Shown: positions 17,111 through 28,276, numbered from the stretch's first letter. The stretch: DNA of 64,000 nucleotides from Methylophilus sp. 42 (GCF_000384155.1 NZ_KB913031.1:2410960-2474959), one strand, 5' to 3'. Notes: generated by a model from the sequence alone, not told the origin. Numbers and translations are program-made.

Positions 17111-18448
17111 ATGAAGCAGGAAAGCGGAAAAAAGATATTCATTAAATCGTTTGGTTGCCAGATGAATGAATACGATGCTTCGCGCATGGTTGACCTCATG
17201 CGCGAACACGACGGCATGACCCAGACCGATAATATGGAAGAAGCCGACGTGATTCTGCTCAACACTTGCTCGGTGCGCGAAAAAGCTGAAGAAAAAGTAT
17301 TCAGCCATTTGGGCCGCATGATCCCGCTCAAAGAGAAAAACCCCAACCTGGTCATTGGCGTCGGCGGCTGTGTCGCCAGCCAGGAAGGCGACGCGATTAT
17401 CAAGCGTGCCCCTTATGTCGACGTCGTGTTCGGACCACAAACCCTGCACCGCCTGCCAGAGCTGATCAAAGCCAAGCAGACCGAAAACAAACCGCAGGTG
17501 GATATTACCTTTCCCGAAATTGAAAAGTTTGACCACTTGCCACCACCACGTATCGAAGGGGCAACGGCTTTCTTAAGCATTATGGAAGGCTGCAGCAAAT
17601 ACTGCAGTTTTTGCGTCGTACCTTACACGCGCGGTGAAGAATTTTCACGTCCGTTTGAAGACATCCTGACCGAGGCGATCCAACTGGCCGAACAAGGCGT
17701 GAAAGAAATTACCCTGCTAGGCCAAAACGTGAATGCCTACCGTGTGCAATATGCAGGGATTGAAGCTGATCTGGCGATGCTGATTGAAACCGTGGCCGAG
17801 ATCCCGCAAATCGAGCGCATCCGCTACACCACCAGTCACCCGAACGAGATGAACGAGCGCCTGATTGCCTGCCATGCCAATGTGCCAAAACTGGCCAATC
17901 AATTACACCTGCCGGTACAAGCTGGCAGTGACCGCATCCTCATGGCGATGAAACGCAACTACACCGCGTTGCAATACAAAGGCCTGATCCGCAAACTGAA
18001 AGCAGCCAATCCAGCACTAACCATTACCAGCGATATTATTGTTGGCTTCCCTGGCGAAACAGAAAAAGACTTCCAGGCCACGCTCAAACTGATGCGCGAT
18101 GTCGGTTTTGATTACAGCTTCAGCTTTTTGTACAGCCCGCGTCCGGGCACGCCAGCCAGTTACCTGCCTGACGAAACCCCGCAAGCGGATAAAGCCGCAT
18201 GGCTGAAGCAACTGCAAACCGAAAACGAAACCAACGGTGATGCCATCAGCCGTGCCATGCTAGGCACCGTACAACGCGTACTGATTGACGGCCCCTCCTG
18301 GAAAGACCCTGGCTTGCTGGCTGGCAAAACCGACAACGGCCGCGTCGTGGATATCGCCGCCGATGCCCGTTTTATCCATCAAATGGTTCAAGTCAAAATT
18401 ACCAACGTCTACAACCCCCATCGCCTGGTTGGCGAAATTGTGAATTAA
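17111..18448 (+). CDS. miaB: tRNA-2-methylthio-N6-dimethylallyladenosine synthase
   Basis: Radical-SAM methylthiotransferase acting on i6A37 of tRNAs. The N-terminal MTTase domain ([17 protein letters not shown], with Cys residues also in [20 protein letters not shown] and [11 protein letters not shown]), the radical-SAM motif CSKYCSFC and the C-terminal TRAM domain are visible. Length 445 residues. phoH follows after two bases. Confidence 0.97.
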   Translation: MKQESGKKIFIKSFGCQMNEYDASRMVDLMREHDGMTQTDNMEEADVILLNTCSVREKAEEKVFSHLGRMIPLKEKNPNLVIGVGGCVASQEGDAIIKRAPYVDVVFGPQTLHRLPELIKAKQTENKPQVDITFPEIEKFDHLPPPRIEGATAFLSIMEGCSKYCSFCVVPYTRGEEFSRPFEDILTEAIQLAEQGVKEITLLGQNVNAYRVQYAGIEADLAMLIETVAEIPQIERIRYTTSHPNEMNERLIACHANVPKLANQLHLPVQAGSDRILMAMKRNYTALQYKGLIRKLKAANPALTITSDIIVGFPGETEKDFQATLKLMRDVGFDYSFSFLYSPRPGTPASYLPDETPQADKAAWLKQLQTENETNGDAISRAMLGTVQRVLIDGPSWKDPGLLAGKTDNGRVVDIAADARFIHQMVQVKITNVYNPHRLVGEIVN

Positions 18449-18450
18449 GC

Positions 18451-19404
18451 ATGGAAATTACCTTAAGCCCCGAAGACAACCTGATGCTGGCCAACCTGTG
18501 CGGCCCGCTGGATGAAAACATCCGCCAACTCGCCAATGGTCTTGATATTGAAATCAACCGCCGTGGCAGCACCTTCTATTTGAGCGGCACGCAAACCAAT
18601 ATGCGGCTGGGCGCGCAAATGCTGGAAAACTTTTATGCGCGATCCAAAAAACCAATTGAGTTGGAAGATATTCAATTAGGCCTGGTCGAAATCGACAAAC
18701 TCAAACCAGAAGAAGTCGCCAGCAGCGCGATGCCGGTACTGATGACACGCCGTGGCGACCTGCATGGCCGTACGCCACGCCAGGTCAGTTATTTGCAGCA
18801 AATCCAGGACCACGACATCACCTTTGGCATCGGCCCCGCAGGTACAGGTAAAACCTACCTCGCCGTCGCCAGCGCGGTGGATGCCATGACGCGCGACCGC
18901 GTAAAACGGATTGTATTAGTGCGCCCGGCCGTGGAAGCCGGTGAGCGCTTGGGCTTTTTACCCGGCGACTTAAACCAGAAAGTTGACCCTTACCTGCGCC
19001 CGTTGTATGACGCGCTGTATGACCTGGCGGGTTATGACACCGTGAATAAAATGTTCGAACGTGGCGCCATTGAAGTCGCCCCGCTCGCCTATATGCGTGG
19101 CCGTACGCTCAACCAGAGCTTTATTATTCTGGATGAAGCGCAGAACACCACGCCGGAGCAGATGAAGATGTTTTTAACCCGCATTGGCTTTGGTACCAAA
19201 GCCGTGATTACGGGGGACGTCACACAGATTGACTTGCAACGTCACCAGAAAAGTGGCTTGGTAGAAGCGCAAAAAATCCTCAAAGATGTCAAAGGCATCG
19301 CCTTTACGCAGTTTATGTCGCAGGATGTGGTAAGGCACCCGTTGGTACAGAAGATTATTAATGCGTATGAGAAGTTTGAGCAGAGTGCACAGAAAAGCGA
19401 CTAA
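18451..19404 (+). CDS. phoH: PhoH-like P-loop ATPase
   Basis: 317-residue PhoH/YbeZ family ATPase thought to act in RNA metabolism. Walker A (GPAGTGKTYLAV) and Walker B (FIILDEAQNTTPEQMKMFLTR) are present, preceded by the usual N-terminal nucleic-acid-binding region. In many relatives ybeY follows; here the gene ends at a repeat-filled spacer and ybeY is at 3956. Confidence 0.94.
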   Translation: MEITLSPEDNLMLANLCGPLDENIRQLANGLDIEINRRGSTFYLSGTQTNMRLGAQMLENFYARSKKPIELEDIQLGLVEIDKLKPEEVASSAMPVLMTRRGDLHGRTPRQVSYLQQIQDHDITFGIGPAGTGKTYLAVASAVDAMTRDRVKRIVLVRPAVEAGERLGFLPGDLNQKVDPYLRPLYDALYDLAGYDTVNKMFERGAIEVAPLAYMRGRTLNQSFIILDEAQNTTPEQMKMFLTRIGFGTKAVITGDVTQIDLQRHQKSGLVEAQKILKDVKGIAFTQFMSQDVVRHPLVQKIINAYEKFEQSAQKSD

Positions 19405-19446
19405 GCACTTCTGATATTTAAGTGTTGTGCATTTAAGCATCAAATT

Positions 19447-19678
19447 GTTTCGCCTCTCGGCGAGTCACTTTCTGATGCTTGCCCCTCAGAAAGTAACCAA
19501 AGAGGAGGGCACCCAGCCATCACGGCCTGCGGCTTCCTTGCGTTGCTCAACAAAATAAGCGGTCACGAAACTCGCCCTAGCAGCTTGCACACTACGCAAG
19601 CTGCCGCGGTGCTCAAACAGTCGCTCCCTTTCTCCTTATTTTGTCTCCGCTACTCAGCGTGATGGGATGGGATTTGTC
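19447..19678 (+). repeat. Intergenic repeat, copy B
   Basis: Begins CGCCTCTCGGCGAGTCACTTT, followed by a hairpin (ACTTTCTGATGCTTGCCCCTCAGAAAGT interpreted as a paired ACTTTCTGA/TCAGAAAGT) and then CAAAGAGGAGGGCACCC and a GC-rich tail. It resembles copy A in order and sequence and lies directly after phoH. Confidence 0.72.
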
Positions 19679-19704
19679 TCATCTAACTTGCATTGGTTTA
19701 GTTC

Positions 19705-20036
19705 GGACGATTCAAAAACCGGATTCTTTTGTTAAATCGGCCAAACGACGGCGCTCGTAGGTTTTCGGGGTCCCCATCTGCCGCGCCGAGCAACGCAGGA
19801 TTGGCGGGAGTAGTCGGCAAGCAACTGTTTGAGCTCCAAAGGAGCGAGTTTTTGATTGCCGCCCGACAAGCCGAGTAGCACAGGATACAAGCGGAAGTTG
19901 GGGTGTCTTGTTCTTTGCCTTCTTTCTTATGGACAAGCATAAGAAAGAATGTTCGTCGAGAGACGAAATAGATCGATCATAGAATAGTCTTCGCTTTGGG
20001 CAAGCAAAGAAAAGTAACTCGCCTACAGGCGAAAAA
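19705..20036 (-). repeat. Intergenic repeat, copy C (inverted)
   Basis: Read on the minus strand it begins CGCCTGTAGGCGAGTTACTT, then TTCTTTGCTTGCCCAAAG, and after an insert continues ACACCCCAACTTCCGCTTG and CTCGGCGCGGCAGATG, the same parts as copy A. It faces copy B. Short open frames across it (for example 19712-19936) read only the repeat and are not credible genes. Together copies B and C fill the 719-base gap between phoH and the transferase gene. Confidence 0.72.
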
Positions 20037-20123
20037 CGATGTCACCCAAGCCCACAAAACAAAAAATCAGAAGAATGACTTTCTTTGACATTATCTAAGG
20101 AATATCAGCCTTAGCAATATTGG

Positions 20124-20741
20124 CTATGTCGACTCAATATATGTTGGAAACTTCTGCATAATCTGCGCAAACAACGCACTTTCCAGCCAACCGTTTAACC
20201 AAGCCCGCAATTGCGGATAAGCACTACCAGCGAACCACCCAGCATCCACAGCCGCAAACTGGCGGATAAACGGAAAAATCGCCACATCTGCCATACTGGC
20301 AGAATCACCCAATACAAAGCGATGTTGCTGCAAGGCGGCCTCCAGCAGCTGCAAAAACTGCTCCCCCTGTTGCCGATAAAACACTTGCGGTTGCTCGGGA
20401 TAACGTTCGGGATATTTGTAGCGGTCCAGGGCTTTTTTAAAGTCACCATCATTGATCGCGATCAGGCGCACTATCGTGTCGCGGTCTGTGTTGAGCCAAC
20501 CTTGCGGATCACGCTGTGCCAACGCCCACAGCATAATATCCAGGCTTTGCTCCAACACTGTTCCCTCTGTCAGTTGCAATACAGGTACGGTGCCCTTGGG
20601 AGAAATCTGCAACAAATGCGCAGGCTTTTCTCGCAATGAAATTTCACGTACCTCAAGCTGGATATCAGCCGCCCACAATGCCATGCGGGCGCGCATGGCG
20701 TACGGGCAACGCCGATAGGAGTAAAGGATAGGCAATGCCAT
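20124..20741 (-). CDS. Glutathione S-transferase family protein
   Basis: 205 residues: an N-terminal thioredoxin-like domain with a candidate active Cys in YRRCPYAMRARMAL and the glutathione-binding PKGTVPVLQL and EQSLDIMLW, followed by the helical C-terminal domain (SMADVAIFPFIRQFA). The start overlaps the pyrD stop by one base (TAATG), so the two are one operon. Substrate unknown. Confidence 0.9.
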   Translation of the reverse strand: MALPILYSYRRCPYAMRARMALWAADIQLEVREISLREKPAHLLQISPKGTVPVLQLTEGTVLEQSLDIMLWALAQRDPQGWLNTDRDTIVRLIAINDGDFKKALDRYKYPERYPEQPQVFYRQQGEQFLQLLEAALQQHRFVLGDSASMADVAIFPFIRQFAAVDAGWFAGSAYPQLRAWLNGWLESALFAQIMQKFPTYIEST

Positions 20742-21757
20742 TACAGCAGCGCTTTACGGCAATCCTTAATCAGCTGCGGGCCTTTATAGATTAACCCGCT
20801 ATACAACTGCACCAGACTGGCGCCCGCAGCCATTTTTTCTTTGGCATCGTCCCCATTCAAAATGCCACCTACGCCAATAATCGGCAAACTGCCTTGCAAT
20901 GTAGCCGCAAGGGTTTGGATCACACGTGTAGACCCTGCCTTCACAGGTGCGCCTGACAGGCCTCCAGCTTCTTCCGCATTCGGCAGACCGGCCACAGCAT
21001 CACGCGCCAGCGTGGTATTGGTCGCGATGACGCCATCCATGCGGTGCTGCATTAGCAGTTCAGCAATTTCCTGCACTTGCTCAGTCGTGAGGTCCGGTGC
21101 AATTTTAAGCACCACGGGCACATATTTACCATGGACCTGTGACAGGATTTTTTGCTCAGACTTAAGTGTGGCCAGCAATTGCCCCAGCGCGTCTTTTTCT
21201 TGCAGTGCACGCAGGTTCTTGGTGTTGGGCGAAGAGATATTCACGGTGATATAGCTGGCATGGCTATACACTTTACGCATGCAGGTCAGGTAATCTTCTG
21301 CTGCCCTGTCGTTAGGCGTATCAAAATTTTTGCCTATATTGATGCCCAGAATGCCCTTGAACTTGCTGGCCTTCACATTCTGGATCAACTGATCCACGCC
21401 CAGGTTGTTAAAGCCGAAGCGGTTAATAATGGCTTGTGCTTCTGGCAAACGGAACAGGCGTGGCTTGGGGTTGCCCGGTTGCGCGCGTGGTGTAACGGTG
21501 CCGACTTCAATAAAGCCGAACCCCAGCGCAGCCATGCCGTCAATCACGGCAGCATTTTTATCCAGGCCTGCGGCCAGGCCTACCGGGTTAGGAAAAGTCA
21601 GCCCCATCACCTGCGTAGGCTGTTCTGGCAACCGGCCAGCAGCCAATGCCAGCAGCCCCAGTTTTTCAGCGCGCTTGAGCGATTGCAAGGTGAGGTCATG
21701 TGCCTGCTCTGCGTCCAGTTGAAACAGCAGCGGCTTGATTAGCGGGTAAACATTCAT
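20741..21757 (-). CDS. pyrD: Dihydroorotate dehydrogenase (quinone), class 2
   Basis: FMN enzyme of pyrimidine synthesis that passes electrons to membrane quinone. Typical class 2 features: N-terminal membrane-associating helices, [21 protein letters not shown] in overlapping parts, [15 protein letters not shown] and GGLSGAPV. Length 338 residues. First gene of a pair with the glutathione transferase. Confidence 0.96.
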   Translation of the reverse strand: MNVYPLIKPLLFQLDAEQAHDLTLQSLKRAEKLGLLALAAGRLPEQPTQVMGLTFPNPVGLAAGLDKNAAVIDGMAALGFGFIEVGTVTPRAQPGNPKPRLFRLPEAQAIINRFGFNNLGVDQLIQNVKASKFKGILGINIGKNFDTPNDRAAEDYLTCMRKVYSHASYITVNISSPNTKNLRALQEKDALGQLLATLKSEQKILSQVHGKYVPVVLKIAPDLTTEQVQEIAELLMQHRMDGVIATNTTLARDAVAGLPNAEEAGGLSGAPVKAGSTRVIQTLAATLQGSLPIIGVGGILNGDDAKEKMAAGASLVQLYSGLIYKGPQLIKDCRKALL

Positions 21758-21922
21758 CTGTTATTTTCCTGAAGATTTCTCAAGTAAGGCAGCACAAGCT
21801 GTATTTCAGCGCTTACTGCCTGCATCACTTTTGCGTTACATCAAAAACCATGTCAACAATAGGGTTCAAAATTATCCTCAGAATCAGTGCTTGCTAATCA
21901 TGAGCTTACAGGAGGAAACCCA

Positions 21923-22048
21923 ATGAAAATTTTGATTGATTTATTATCTACAGACTATGGTTTGATGAGTTTTATCGTGATTGCCGTTATTTTTGTAGTC
22001 ATGACCTGGGCGGGCATTTACGTCTACCTCAAGGCGCGCCAACAATAA
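21923..22048 (+). CDS. Small membrane protein, DUF3149 type
   Basis: A 41-residue protein behind a strong Shine-Dalgarno (AGGAGG). A short amphipathic start (MKILIDLLSTDYGLMSF) precedes one transmembrane helix (IVIAVIFVVMTWAGIYVYL) and a short basic end KARQQ. This matches the DUF3149 family of small proteobacterial membrane proteins of unknown role. A rho-independent terminator follows within 25 bases, supporting a separate short transcript. Confidence 0.8.
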   Translation: MKILIDLLSTDYGLMSFIVIAVIFVVMTWAGIYVYLKARQQ

Positions 22049-22069
22049 GCGCCACACGACCACTAGCAG

Positions 22070-22095
22070 AAACCCCGCTTTCGCGGGGTTTATCT
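22070..22095 (+). terminator. Rho-independent terminator
   Basis: AAACCCCGC-TTTC-GCGGGGTTT, a nine-pair stem followed by a T-rich stretch. It ends the small membrane protein gene and, being symmetrical, may also serve the large dehydrogenase gene reading from the other side. Confidence 0.88.
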
Positions 22096-22098
22096 TGT

Positions 22099-25000
22099 TT
22101 ACAGCAGCACTTTTTCAATGCCGCCATTATTGGCTTTCTGGATGTAATTTTCCATCCAGTTTTCACCCAGCACATGCTTGGCCATTTCCACCACGATATA
22201 GTCGGCTTCAATACCGGTATCATCCCCATAACGTGACAAGCCTTGCAGGCAGCTTGGGCAAGAGGTCAAAATCTTGACAGCCTGCTCAGGTGCACCGACG
22301 GTCAGGCCCATTTTTTCCATGCCTTTTTCCAGCTCTTCCTGCTTGCGGAATTTCACCTGGGTCGCAATGTCAGGACGTGCCGCTGCAAACGTGCCAGACT
22401 CACCGCAGCAACGGTCATTCAGTGCCACATCGGTGCCCATCAGCTTGTTGGTGACTTCCAACGGCTTGTAGGTTTTCATCGGCGAATGGCATGGGTCATG
22501 GTACATATAACGTGTACCAGTCACGCCTTGCAAGCGCATGTCTTTTTCCATCAGGTATTCGTGGATATCGAGCAGACGGCAGCCGGGGAAAATTTTCTCG
22601 AACTCGTATTTCTGCAACTGATCCATGCAGGTACCGCAAGACACAATCACCGTCTTGATGTCCAGGTAGTTCAGTGTATTAGCCACGCGATGGAATAACA
22701 CACGGTTATCGGCGGTGATTTCCTGGCCTTTATCATGGTTGCCCGACGCTGTTTGCGGATAACCGCAGCACAGATAACCTGGCGGCAACACCGTAATCGC
22801 GCCTACCTCATACAGCATGGCTTGTGTTGCCAGGCCCACATTAGAGAACAAGCGCTCGGAGCCACAACCCGGGAAGTAGAACACCGCTTCTGAATCTTCA
22901 GTCACCTTTTGCGGATTGCGAATGACCGGGATCATGGTGTCGTCTTCCACACCCAACATGGCGCGCGAAGTTTTGGACTGCATTTTCTTCGGCATCGGGC
23001 GATTGATAAAGTGAATCACCTGCGCCTTGATTTCAGCCTTGCCCACCGTGGCTGGCGGCGCTTTTTTATCCTTGAGCAAGCCAAACTTCTTGGCCAGGCT
23101 ATTGGCGATATTAATGGCTTTATAGCCCATGCCGATCATGGTGCCGCGCAAGAATTTAATGGTCGCCGGATCCTTAGCGTTCAGGTACAACATGCCCGCA
23201 GCGGTGCCTGGGTTGAATTTCTTTTTACCCTGTTCGCGCAGGAAGTTACGCATCTTGACCGACACATCGCCGAAGTCAATATTGACCGGGCACGGCTTTT
23301 CGCAACGGTGGCAAACCGTACAATGGTCGGCCACATCGTTGAACTCGTCAAAATGCTTGAGTGAAATACCGCGACGCGTCTGCTCTTCATACAAGAAGGC
23401 TTCGATCAACAGCGAAGTACCCAGAATTTTGTTACGTGGCGAGTACAGCAAGTTGGCGCGTGGCACATGCGTTGAACACACCGGCTTACACTTGCCGCAG
23501 CGCAAGCAGTCAGAAATATCATCGGCAATTTCGCCAATGGCAGACTGCTCCATGATGATGGACTCTTGCTCCAGCAAACCAAAGCTAGGCGTATAGGCGT
23601 TTTCCAGCCCGGAACCCATCAACAATTTGCCTTTGTTAAAGTGGCCTTTCGGGTCTACCTTGTTTTTGTAAGCGGCAAAGGTATCAATGGTGGCCTGGTC
23701 CAGGAACTCCATCTTGGTGATACCAATACCGTGTTCACCGGAAATCACACCATTGAGGCCACGTGCCAGATCCATCACACGTGCCACGGCAGCGTGTGCG
23801 TCCTGCATCATGCCGTAGTCATCGGAATTGACCGGGATATTGGTGTGCACGTTACCGTCACCGGCGTGCATATGCAGCGCAATAAACACGCGGCTCTTCA
23901 ATACGGTTTTCTGGATTTCATCCAGCTTGTCGAGAATTTTCTGGTATTCACGGCCAGCAAAAATATCGGCCATTGGGCGCTTCAGCTCACGCTTCCAGGA
24001 CACACGCAAATCATATGATTGCACGGCGCGGAACACGTTGTCATATTGCGTAAATGCTTTGCCAAGCTCGCCCAGCACGGCCACAGGCTCATCCAGCGTA
24101 TTCAACAGTAAACGCCATTTGGCACGCACGTCGCGCAATAATTGCAGCGCAATATTCTGCTTGGATTTCACGCCTTCAGGGTCAGCATTGCCATCCTCAT
24201 CCGGCTGCAGTGGCAGATCACCTGACACAAACGCTTCCAGTGCATCGACCAGGCGCAATTTATTCTGAATCGACAGCTCGATATTAATACGCTCAATACC
24301 GTCAGAGTATTCGCCCAGGCGTGGCAATGGAATCACCACATCCTCGTTAATTTTAAAGGCGTTGGTGTGACGCGCAATCGCCGCCGTGCGTGAACGATCA
24401 AGCCAGAATTTTTTACGCGCATCTGCCGAAACGGCAATAAAGCCTTCACCGTTACGCGCATTACACATACGCACCACGGCGGACGCCACTTCACCGACGG
24501 CATTCTCGTCATCAGAGGCGATATCGCACAACAACACCATTTTCGGGCGTTGCTGACGCGCGGCTTTGGTCGCATAACCCACGGCCTTCACATAGCGCTC
24601 GTCCATGTGCTCCAGGCCAGCCATAATTACGGCCGGGTCTTGCTTGGCGGTTGCATCCAGGTAGTCCTTAATCTCGACAATCGCCGGTACCGCATGTGAC
24701 ACATTGCCAAAAAACTCCAGCGCAATGGTACGCACATGCTTGGGCATGCGGTGCAGAATAAAGGTCGCGGAAGTAATCAGGCCATCGCAACCTTCTTTTT
24801 GCACGCCAGGCAAACCAGACAGGAACTTGTCAGTTACGTCCTTACCCAAGCCAACCTTACGGAAGCTAGGTCCTGGAATCGAGAGGATTTCTGGCTCAGA
24901 CAGCAGATTCTTGAAATCAATGTCGTAGCGGCTGATTTTAAAGCGCGCCATCTCGATATCATGAATCTTGCCCAGGTTATGATCCAGACGCTCGACTTCC

Positions 25001-25968
25001 AACCAGGTGGCGTCAGGCGTCACCATACGCCAGGAGGCGAGGTTATCCAGTGCAGTACCCCATAGCACAGCTTTTTTACCACCAGCGTTCATGGCCACGT
25101 TACCGCCGATGCAGCAGGCATCCGCAGAGGTTGGGTCGCAGGCAAACTCCAGCCCAGCCGCAGTGGCTGCGTCCATGGCGCGGCGTGTCACCACCCCGGC
25201 GCCACACTCAATGGTGGCCACCTGGCGTGAGACACCAGGCAAAGTGCGCATTTGCACGCCAGTGTGCTGGTCCAGTTTTTCGGTATTGATGACTGCCGAT
25301 AACGGTGTCAGCGGCACGGCACCTCCGGTATAACCCGTACCACCGCCACGCGGGATAATGGTTAAGCCTAATTCGATACACGCACGTACCAGATAGGAAA
25401 TCTCGGCTTCGGTATCCGGGTTAATCACCACAAACGGATACTCGACACGCCAGTCAGTCGCGTCGGTCACATGTGACACACGTGCCAGGCCATCAAACTG
25501 TACATTGTCTTTGCGCGTAAATTTGGTCAGTTTGGCCAAGGCTTTTTTACGCAAATCGGCCGTTTGCTTGAAATCATCGGCAAATTTTTCAACCGCCTTG
25601 GTGGCTGCAGCCACCAGCTTTTGTACTTTATCGTTACCGCCGCTACGCTCATTAATCGCAGAGATACGGTGGTACAAGGCTTCAATCAGCGCCTTGCGAC
25701 GTTTTGGGTTTTCCAGCAAGTCATCTTGCAGATAAGGGTTGCGTGATACCACCCAGATATCGCCCAACACCTCAAACAACATGCGTGCACTACGACCCGT
25801 TTTACGCTCTGCGCGCAAGGTATTTAAAATCTCCCAGATTTCTTCGCCCAGAAACCGAATAACGATTTCGCGGTCAGAGAAGGAGGTATAGTTGTACGGG
25901 ATTTCGCGTAAACGCGTGAGAGGAGTAGAATTGTGCTTTAACAAATCTGCGTTGACAGGTGCGTTCAT
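22099..25968 (-). CDS. FAD/FMN and 4Fe-4S oxidoreductase fusion (DUF3683, D-lactate/glycolate dehydrogenase type)
   Basis: A 1289-residue fusion. The N-terminal 140 residues match DUF3683. A FAD-binding type 4 domain follows ([19 protein letters not shown]) and an FAD-oxidase C-terminal domain with the [16 protein letters not shown] and [10 protein letters not shown] motifs. Then come two 4Fe-4S motifs ([11 protein letters not shown] and [12 protein letters not shown]) and two CCG domains ([33 protein letters not shown]). The layout matches the Dld/GlcD flavoprotein fused to a GlcF-like iron-sulfur part, so it probably oxidises a 2-hydroxy acid and feeds quinones. The exact substrate cannot be read from the sequence. 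Confidence 0.9.
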   Translation of the reverse strand: MNAPVNADLLKHNSTPLTRLREIPYNYTSFSDREIVIRFLGEEIWEILNTLRAERKTGRSARMLFEVLGDIWVVSRNPYLQDDLLENPKRRKALIEALYHRISAINERSGGNDKVQKLVAAATKAVEKFADDFKQTADLRKKALAKLTKFTRKDNVQFDGLARVSHVTDATDWRVEYPFVVINPDTEAEISYLVRACIELGLTIIPRGGGTGYTGGAVPLTPLSAVINTEKLDQHTGVQMRTLPGVSRQVATIECGAGVVTRRAMDAATAAGLEFACDPTSADACCIGGNVAMNAGGKKAVLWGTALDNLASWRMVTPDATWLEVERLDHNLGKIHDIEMARFKISRYDIDFKNLLSEPEILSIPGPSFRKVGLGKDVTDKFLSGLPGVQKEGCDGLITSATFILHRMPKHVRTIALEFFGNVSHAVPAIVEIKDYLDATAKQDPAVIMAGLEHMDERYVKAVGYATKAARQQRPKMVLLCDIASDDENAVGEVASAVVRMCNARNGEGFIAVSADARKKFWLDRSRTAAIARHTNAFKINEDVVIPLPRLGEYSDGIERINIELSIQNKLRLVDALEAFVSGDLPLQPDEDGNADPEGVKSKQNIALQLLRDVRAKWRLLLNTLDEPVAVLGELGKAFTQYDNVFRAVQSYDLRVSWKRELKRPMADIFAGREYQKILDKLDEIQKTVLKSRVFIALHMHAGDGNVHTNIPVNSDDYGMMQDAHAAVARVMDLARGLNGVISGEHGIGITKMEFLDQATIDTFAAYKNKVDPKGHFNKGKLLMGSGLENAYTPSFGLLEQESIIMEQSAIGEIADDISDCLRCGKCKPVCSTHVPRANLLYSPRNKILGTSLLIEAFLYEEQTRRGISLKHFDEFNDVADHCTVCHRCEKPCPVNIDFGDVSVKMRNFLREQGKKKFNPGTAAGMLYLNAKDPATIKFLRGTMIGMGYKAINIANSLAKKFGLLKDKKAPPATVGKAEIKAQVIHFINRPMPKKMQSKTSRAMLGVEDDTMIPVIRNPQKVTEDSEAVFYFPGCGSERLFSNVGLATQAMLYEVGAITVLPPGYLCCGYPQTASGNHDKGQEITADNRVLFHRVANTLNYLDIKTVIVSCGTCMDQLQKYEFEKIFPGCRLLDIHEYLMEKDMRLQGVTGTRYMYHDPCHSPMKTYKPLEVTNKLMGTDVALNDRCCGESGTFAAARPDIATQVKFRKQEELEKGMEKMGLTVGAPEQAVKILTSCPSCLQGLSRYGDDTGIEADYIVVEMAKHVLGENWMENYIQKANNGGIEKVLL

Positions 25969-26063
25969 TGATAATTTATCAAAAACAAAAGCTAATTATA
26001 CCACGCCGTATTCGGCACAAACACGGTACAGCCGCCAGGGTTTTTGACTAATCAGGTTTTCAG

Positions 26064-26570
26064 ATGTCTACATTCAAATCTAAGTTTAAAAAATGGGTAG
26101 TGCCACTGGTCGCGCTGGCCCTGTTTGCAGGGCTGGCCTTGGCTGTAATGCAAAAACCGCAAGCGCCCGAGGTCACCTTCACCACCCTGAGTGGCGAAAA
26201 AATCAGTATGGAATCGTTGCGCGGTAAAACCGTGCTGGTTAATTTCTGGGCCACAGATTGCCCGGGCTGTATCAAGGAAATGCCAGACCTGATCAACACC
26301 TACCAGCAATACAAAGACAAAAACCTGGTGGTGATTGCCGTCGCCATGCCTTACGACCCACCCGCGCAAGTCGCCAATTACACCAAAGAAAAAAACCTGC
26401 CTTTTACCGTCATGCATGATGGCTACGGCGAAATGGTGAAAGCCTTTGGCGACGTCAACCTGACGCCCACCACCTTTATTTTTGACGCGCAGGGCAATCG
26501 CCTGCAAAAAACCATAGGCGAACTCAACTTTACCGAGTTACGTCAGCTATTAGACAAGGAAGCCAGCTAA
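26064..26570 (+). CDS. TlpA-like thiol:disulfide protein
   Basis: 168 residues: an N-terminal membrane anchor (about 12-30) followed by a periplasmic thioredoxin-fold domain. The redox motif is WATDCPGCIKEMPDL, and the cis-Pro is in NLTPTTFIFD. It probably reduces periplasmic disulfides, perhaps in cytochrome c or metal-centre assembly. The stop touches the following hemJ-like gene (TAAATG), so they are co-translated. Confidence 0.88.
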   Translation: MSTFKSKFKKWVVPLVALALFAGLALAVMQKPQAPEVTFTTLSGEKISMESLRGKTVLVNFWATDCPGCIKEMPDLINTYQQYKDKNLVVIAVAMPYDPPAQVANYTKEKNLPFTVMHDGYGEMVKAFGDVNLTPTTFIFDAQGNRLQKTIGELNFTELRQLLDKEAS

Positions 26571-26981
26571 ATGCTGTGGGTTAAGGCGTTCCACATTATT
26601 TTTGTCACCAGCTGGTTTGCAGGCTTGTTTTACCTGCCGCGCATTTATGTCAATCTGGCCATGGAGCAGGATCCACAAGCCCAGGCCAGATTACTGCTGA
26701 TGGCACACAAGCTTTACCGCTTTATGCAACCATTGATGTTACTGGCGCTGGCTTTTGGCCTATGGCTATGGTTAGGTTATGGCTTCAAAGGCGGCTGGCT
26801 GCATGCCAAGCTGACACTGGTGATTGCGCTGATCGGCTACCATCATTATTGCGGCAGACTGTTAAAACAATTCCGCGCACAGCAAAACCGCCACAGCCAC
26901 GTCTGGTTCCGCTGGTTTAACGAAGTGCCGGTAATGCTATTGGTTGCCGTGGTTATTCTGGTCGTGACCAAACCGTTCTAA
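26571..26981 (+). CDS. hemJ: HemJ/CopD-like membrane protein
   Basis: 136 residues with four hydrophobic helices. The N-terminus LWVKAFHIIFVTSWFAGLFY contains the conserved His of HemJ, and the conserved Lys is in WLHAKLTLV. HemJ is the heme-containing protoporphyrinogen IX oxidase used by bacteria lacking HemG/HemY. The family is often called CopD, so the symbol is an assignment by motif and length, not proof. Confidence 0.78.
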   Translation: MLWVKAFHIIFVTSWFAGLFYLPRIYVNLAMEQDPQAQARLLLMAHKLYRFMQPLMLLALAFGLWLWLGYGFKGGWLHAKLTLVIALIGYHHYCGRLLKQFRAQQNRHSHVWFRWFNEVPVMLLVAVVILVVTKPF

Positions 26982-26985
26982 GCGC

Positions 26986-27732
26986 ATGCTGGACGCGCTG
27001 CTGCAATCCGAATGGTTGATACGCATGCTGGACAAGTCTGGCAAGCATGCCGCGCACAAGCTGTTCGCACTCTTCAACATTCTCGATGACCTGCTATCCA
27101 GCCCGATGGCGCAATTGCCAGCCAACACGACAACAGACATTAACCCGCCTGACAGACTGCAATACTACCTGACCGCCCAGGCACAACTGGCAGGCGCCAG
27201 ATTGCCGGACATGCTGGCCAATCAGTTGTATTTTATGGCGCGCAGTGCCTGCCAGGAAAAATTGCTACATCCACAATCCAGCGCCCTGCAACATGCCAGG
27301 CAAGCTGCGCAGGCACTGCTTGATGTGCAAACCAGACGCGAAATCAACTGGCTAGCCATCCGCAACTATGGCGTGGTCATCGTGACATTATTGTTTGGCG
27401 TCATCGGCGGATATTATTGGCACATGCAGATCACGCCAGTACCCGCGCTGCAAGCAAAAGCGCCAGAATACTCGCCGCCTGCGCACCCTCTGTCACACGA
27501 AGCCAGCCCCTCTGAAACCGCTGCCATTTACAGCCGCCTGGAAACCATGAAGCACGGCGATTGCCGCTTGCTGGAAGCGATTCAGCTGCCAGAGCGACTG
27601 AAAAGTATATATATCGAAAACATCATCAATGGCCATGTCACCACCAATCGCGATGAGCAAGTGCTGGTCAACCAATTGCTGGACCAGGTGAAATGTAATT
27701 ACACCCCCAAGCTGATGCTGAACTCCAAATAA
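26986..27732 (+). CDS. Predicted membrane protein of unknown function
   Basis: 248 residues, four bases after the hemJ-like gene and probably in its operon. A helical cytoplasmic part is followed by one transmembrane helix (about 125-143, YGVVIVTLLFGVIGGYYW) and a periplasmic C-terminus with ETMKHGDCRLLEAIQLPERL, ending after the TAA at 27732. I recognise no family; a Cys in HGDC and one in QVKCNYTP may form a disulfide. Confidence 0.72.
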   Translation: MLDALLQSEWLIRMLDKSGKHAAHKLFALFNILDDLLSSPMAQLPANTTTDINPPDRLQYYLTAQAQLAGARLPDMLANQLYFMARSACQEKLLHPQSSALQHARQAAQALLDVQTRREINWLAIRNYGVVIVTLLFGVIGGYYWHMQITPVPALQAKAPEYSPPAHPLSHEASPSETAAIYSRLETMKHGDCRLLEAIQLPERLKSIYIENIINGHVTTNRDEQVLVNQLLDQVKCNYTPKLMLNSK

Positions 27733-27758
27733 AAAAAGCCGTCGCAATCACGACGGCT
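27733..27758 (-). terminator. Rho-independent terminator of the SRPBCC gene
   Basis: AGCCGTCG-CAATCA-CGACGGCT at 27737-27758. Read on the minus strand the stem is followed by a run of T, so it terminates the SRPBCC gene; it also lies at the 3' end of the plus-strand gene. Confidence 0.85.
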
Positions 27759-27778
27759 GATCATTCACATTTGCCCAA

Positions 27779-28276
27779 TTACTGGAATAATGTTTTTAGC
27801 TGATTCAAACCACCATCGTAAACGCCTTTAATCGTATCAGAAGCCGCTTTTTCGTCAGCCGGCGCTTTTGGCAAGAAATGACCTTCCCACACCACCACAG
27901 ACTTGCCGTCGCCATTGCTGTGCACACTCACGGTAGACGCGTATTCATTCACAGGCAACACGCTATCGGTGATTTTGTAAGAATAGCTTTTAGATTTGGC
28001 ATTGTAGGCCGTCAATGTTTCGTTAATTTTGCCGCCATCCTGCAAGGTTAATACGCGCTTGGCACCGGCATGGTTATTTTTACCAGAGACAATTTCAGTT
28101 TTGGCCACGGCCGGATGCCAGGCGCCGAGATCGCCAAAATCAGCGACTTTTTTCCAGACCACATCGACTGGCTGATTAAGCTCCACCGACTTGACCACAA
28201 ATAACGGCTCCGCCGCAAACGCGCTGCCTGCAGCCGCCAATAATGTTGCTAATACCAATGATTGTAGTTGACGCAT
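27779..28276 (-). CDS. Exported SRPBCC/START-like protein
   Basis: 165 residues with a Sec leader (MRQLQSLVLATLLAAAGSAFA) and a polyketide-cyclase/SRPBCC fold: VVKSVELNQPVDVVWKKVAD and FGDLGAWHPAVAKTEIV. Such proteins bind hydrophobic ligands. The start at 28276 follows AGGAGAAC; a longer frame to 28306 has no leader. It is divergent from a TetR gene, and the intergenic region carries two matching operators, so it is probably the regulated target. Confidence 0.88.
   Translation of the reverse strand: MRQLQSLVLATLLAAAGSAFAAEPLFVVKSVELNQPVDVVWKKVADFGDLGAWHPAVAKTEIVSGKNNHAGAKRVLTLQDGGKINETLTAYNAKSKSYSYKITDSVLPVNEYASTVSVHSNGDGKSVVVWEGHFLPKAPADEKAASDTIKGVYDGGLNQLKTLFQ

Noticed and set aside
19698-19940. 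Two overlapping minus-strand open frames of 74 and 80 residues
   Set aside because: They read through intergenic repeat copy C, lack ribosome sites and have no family resemblance.
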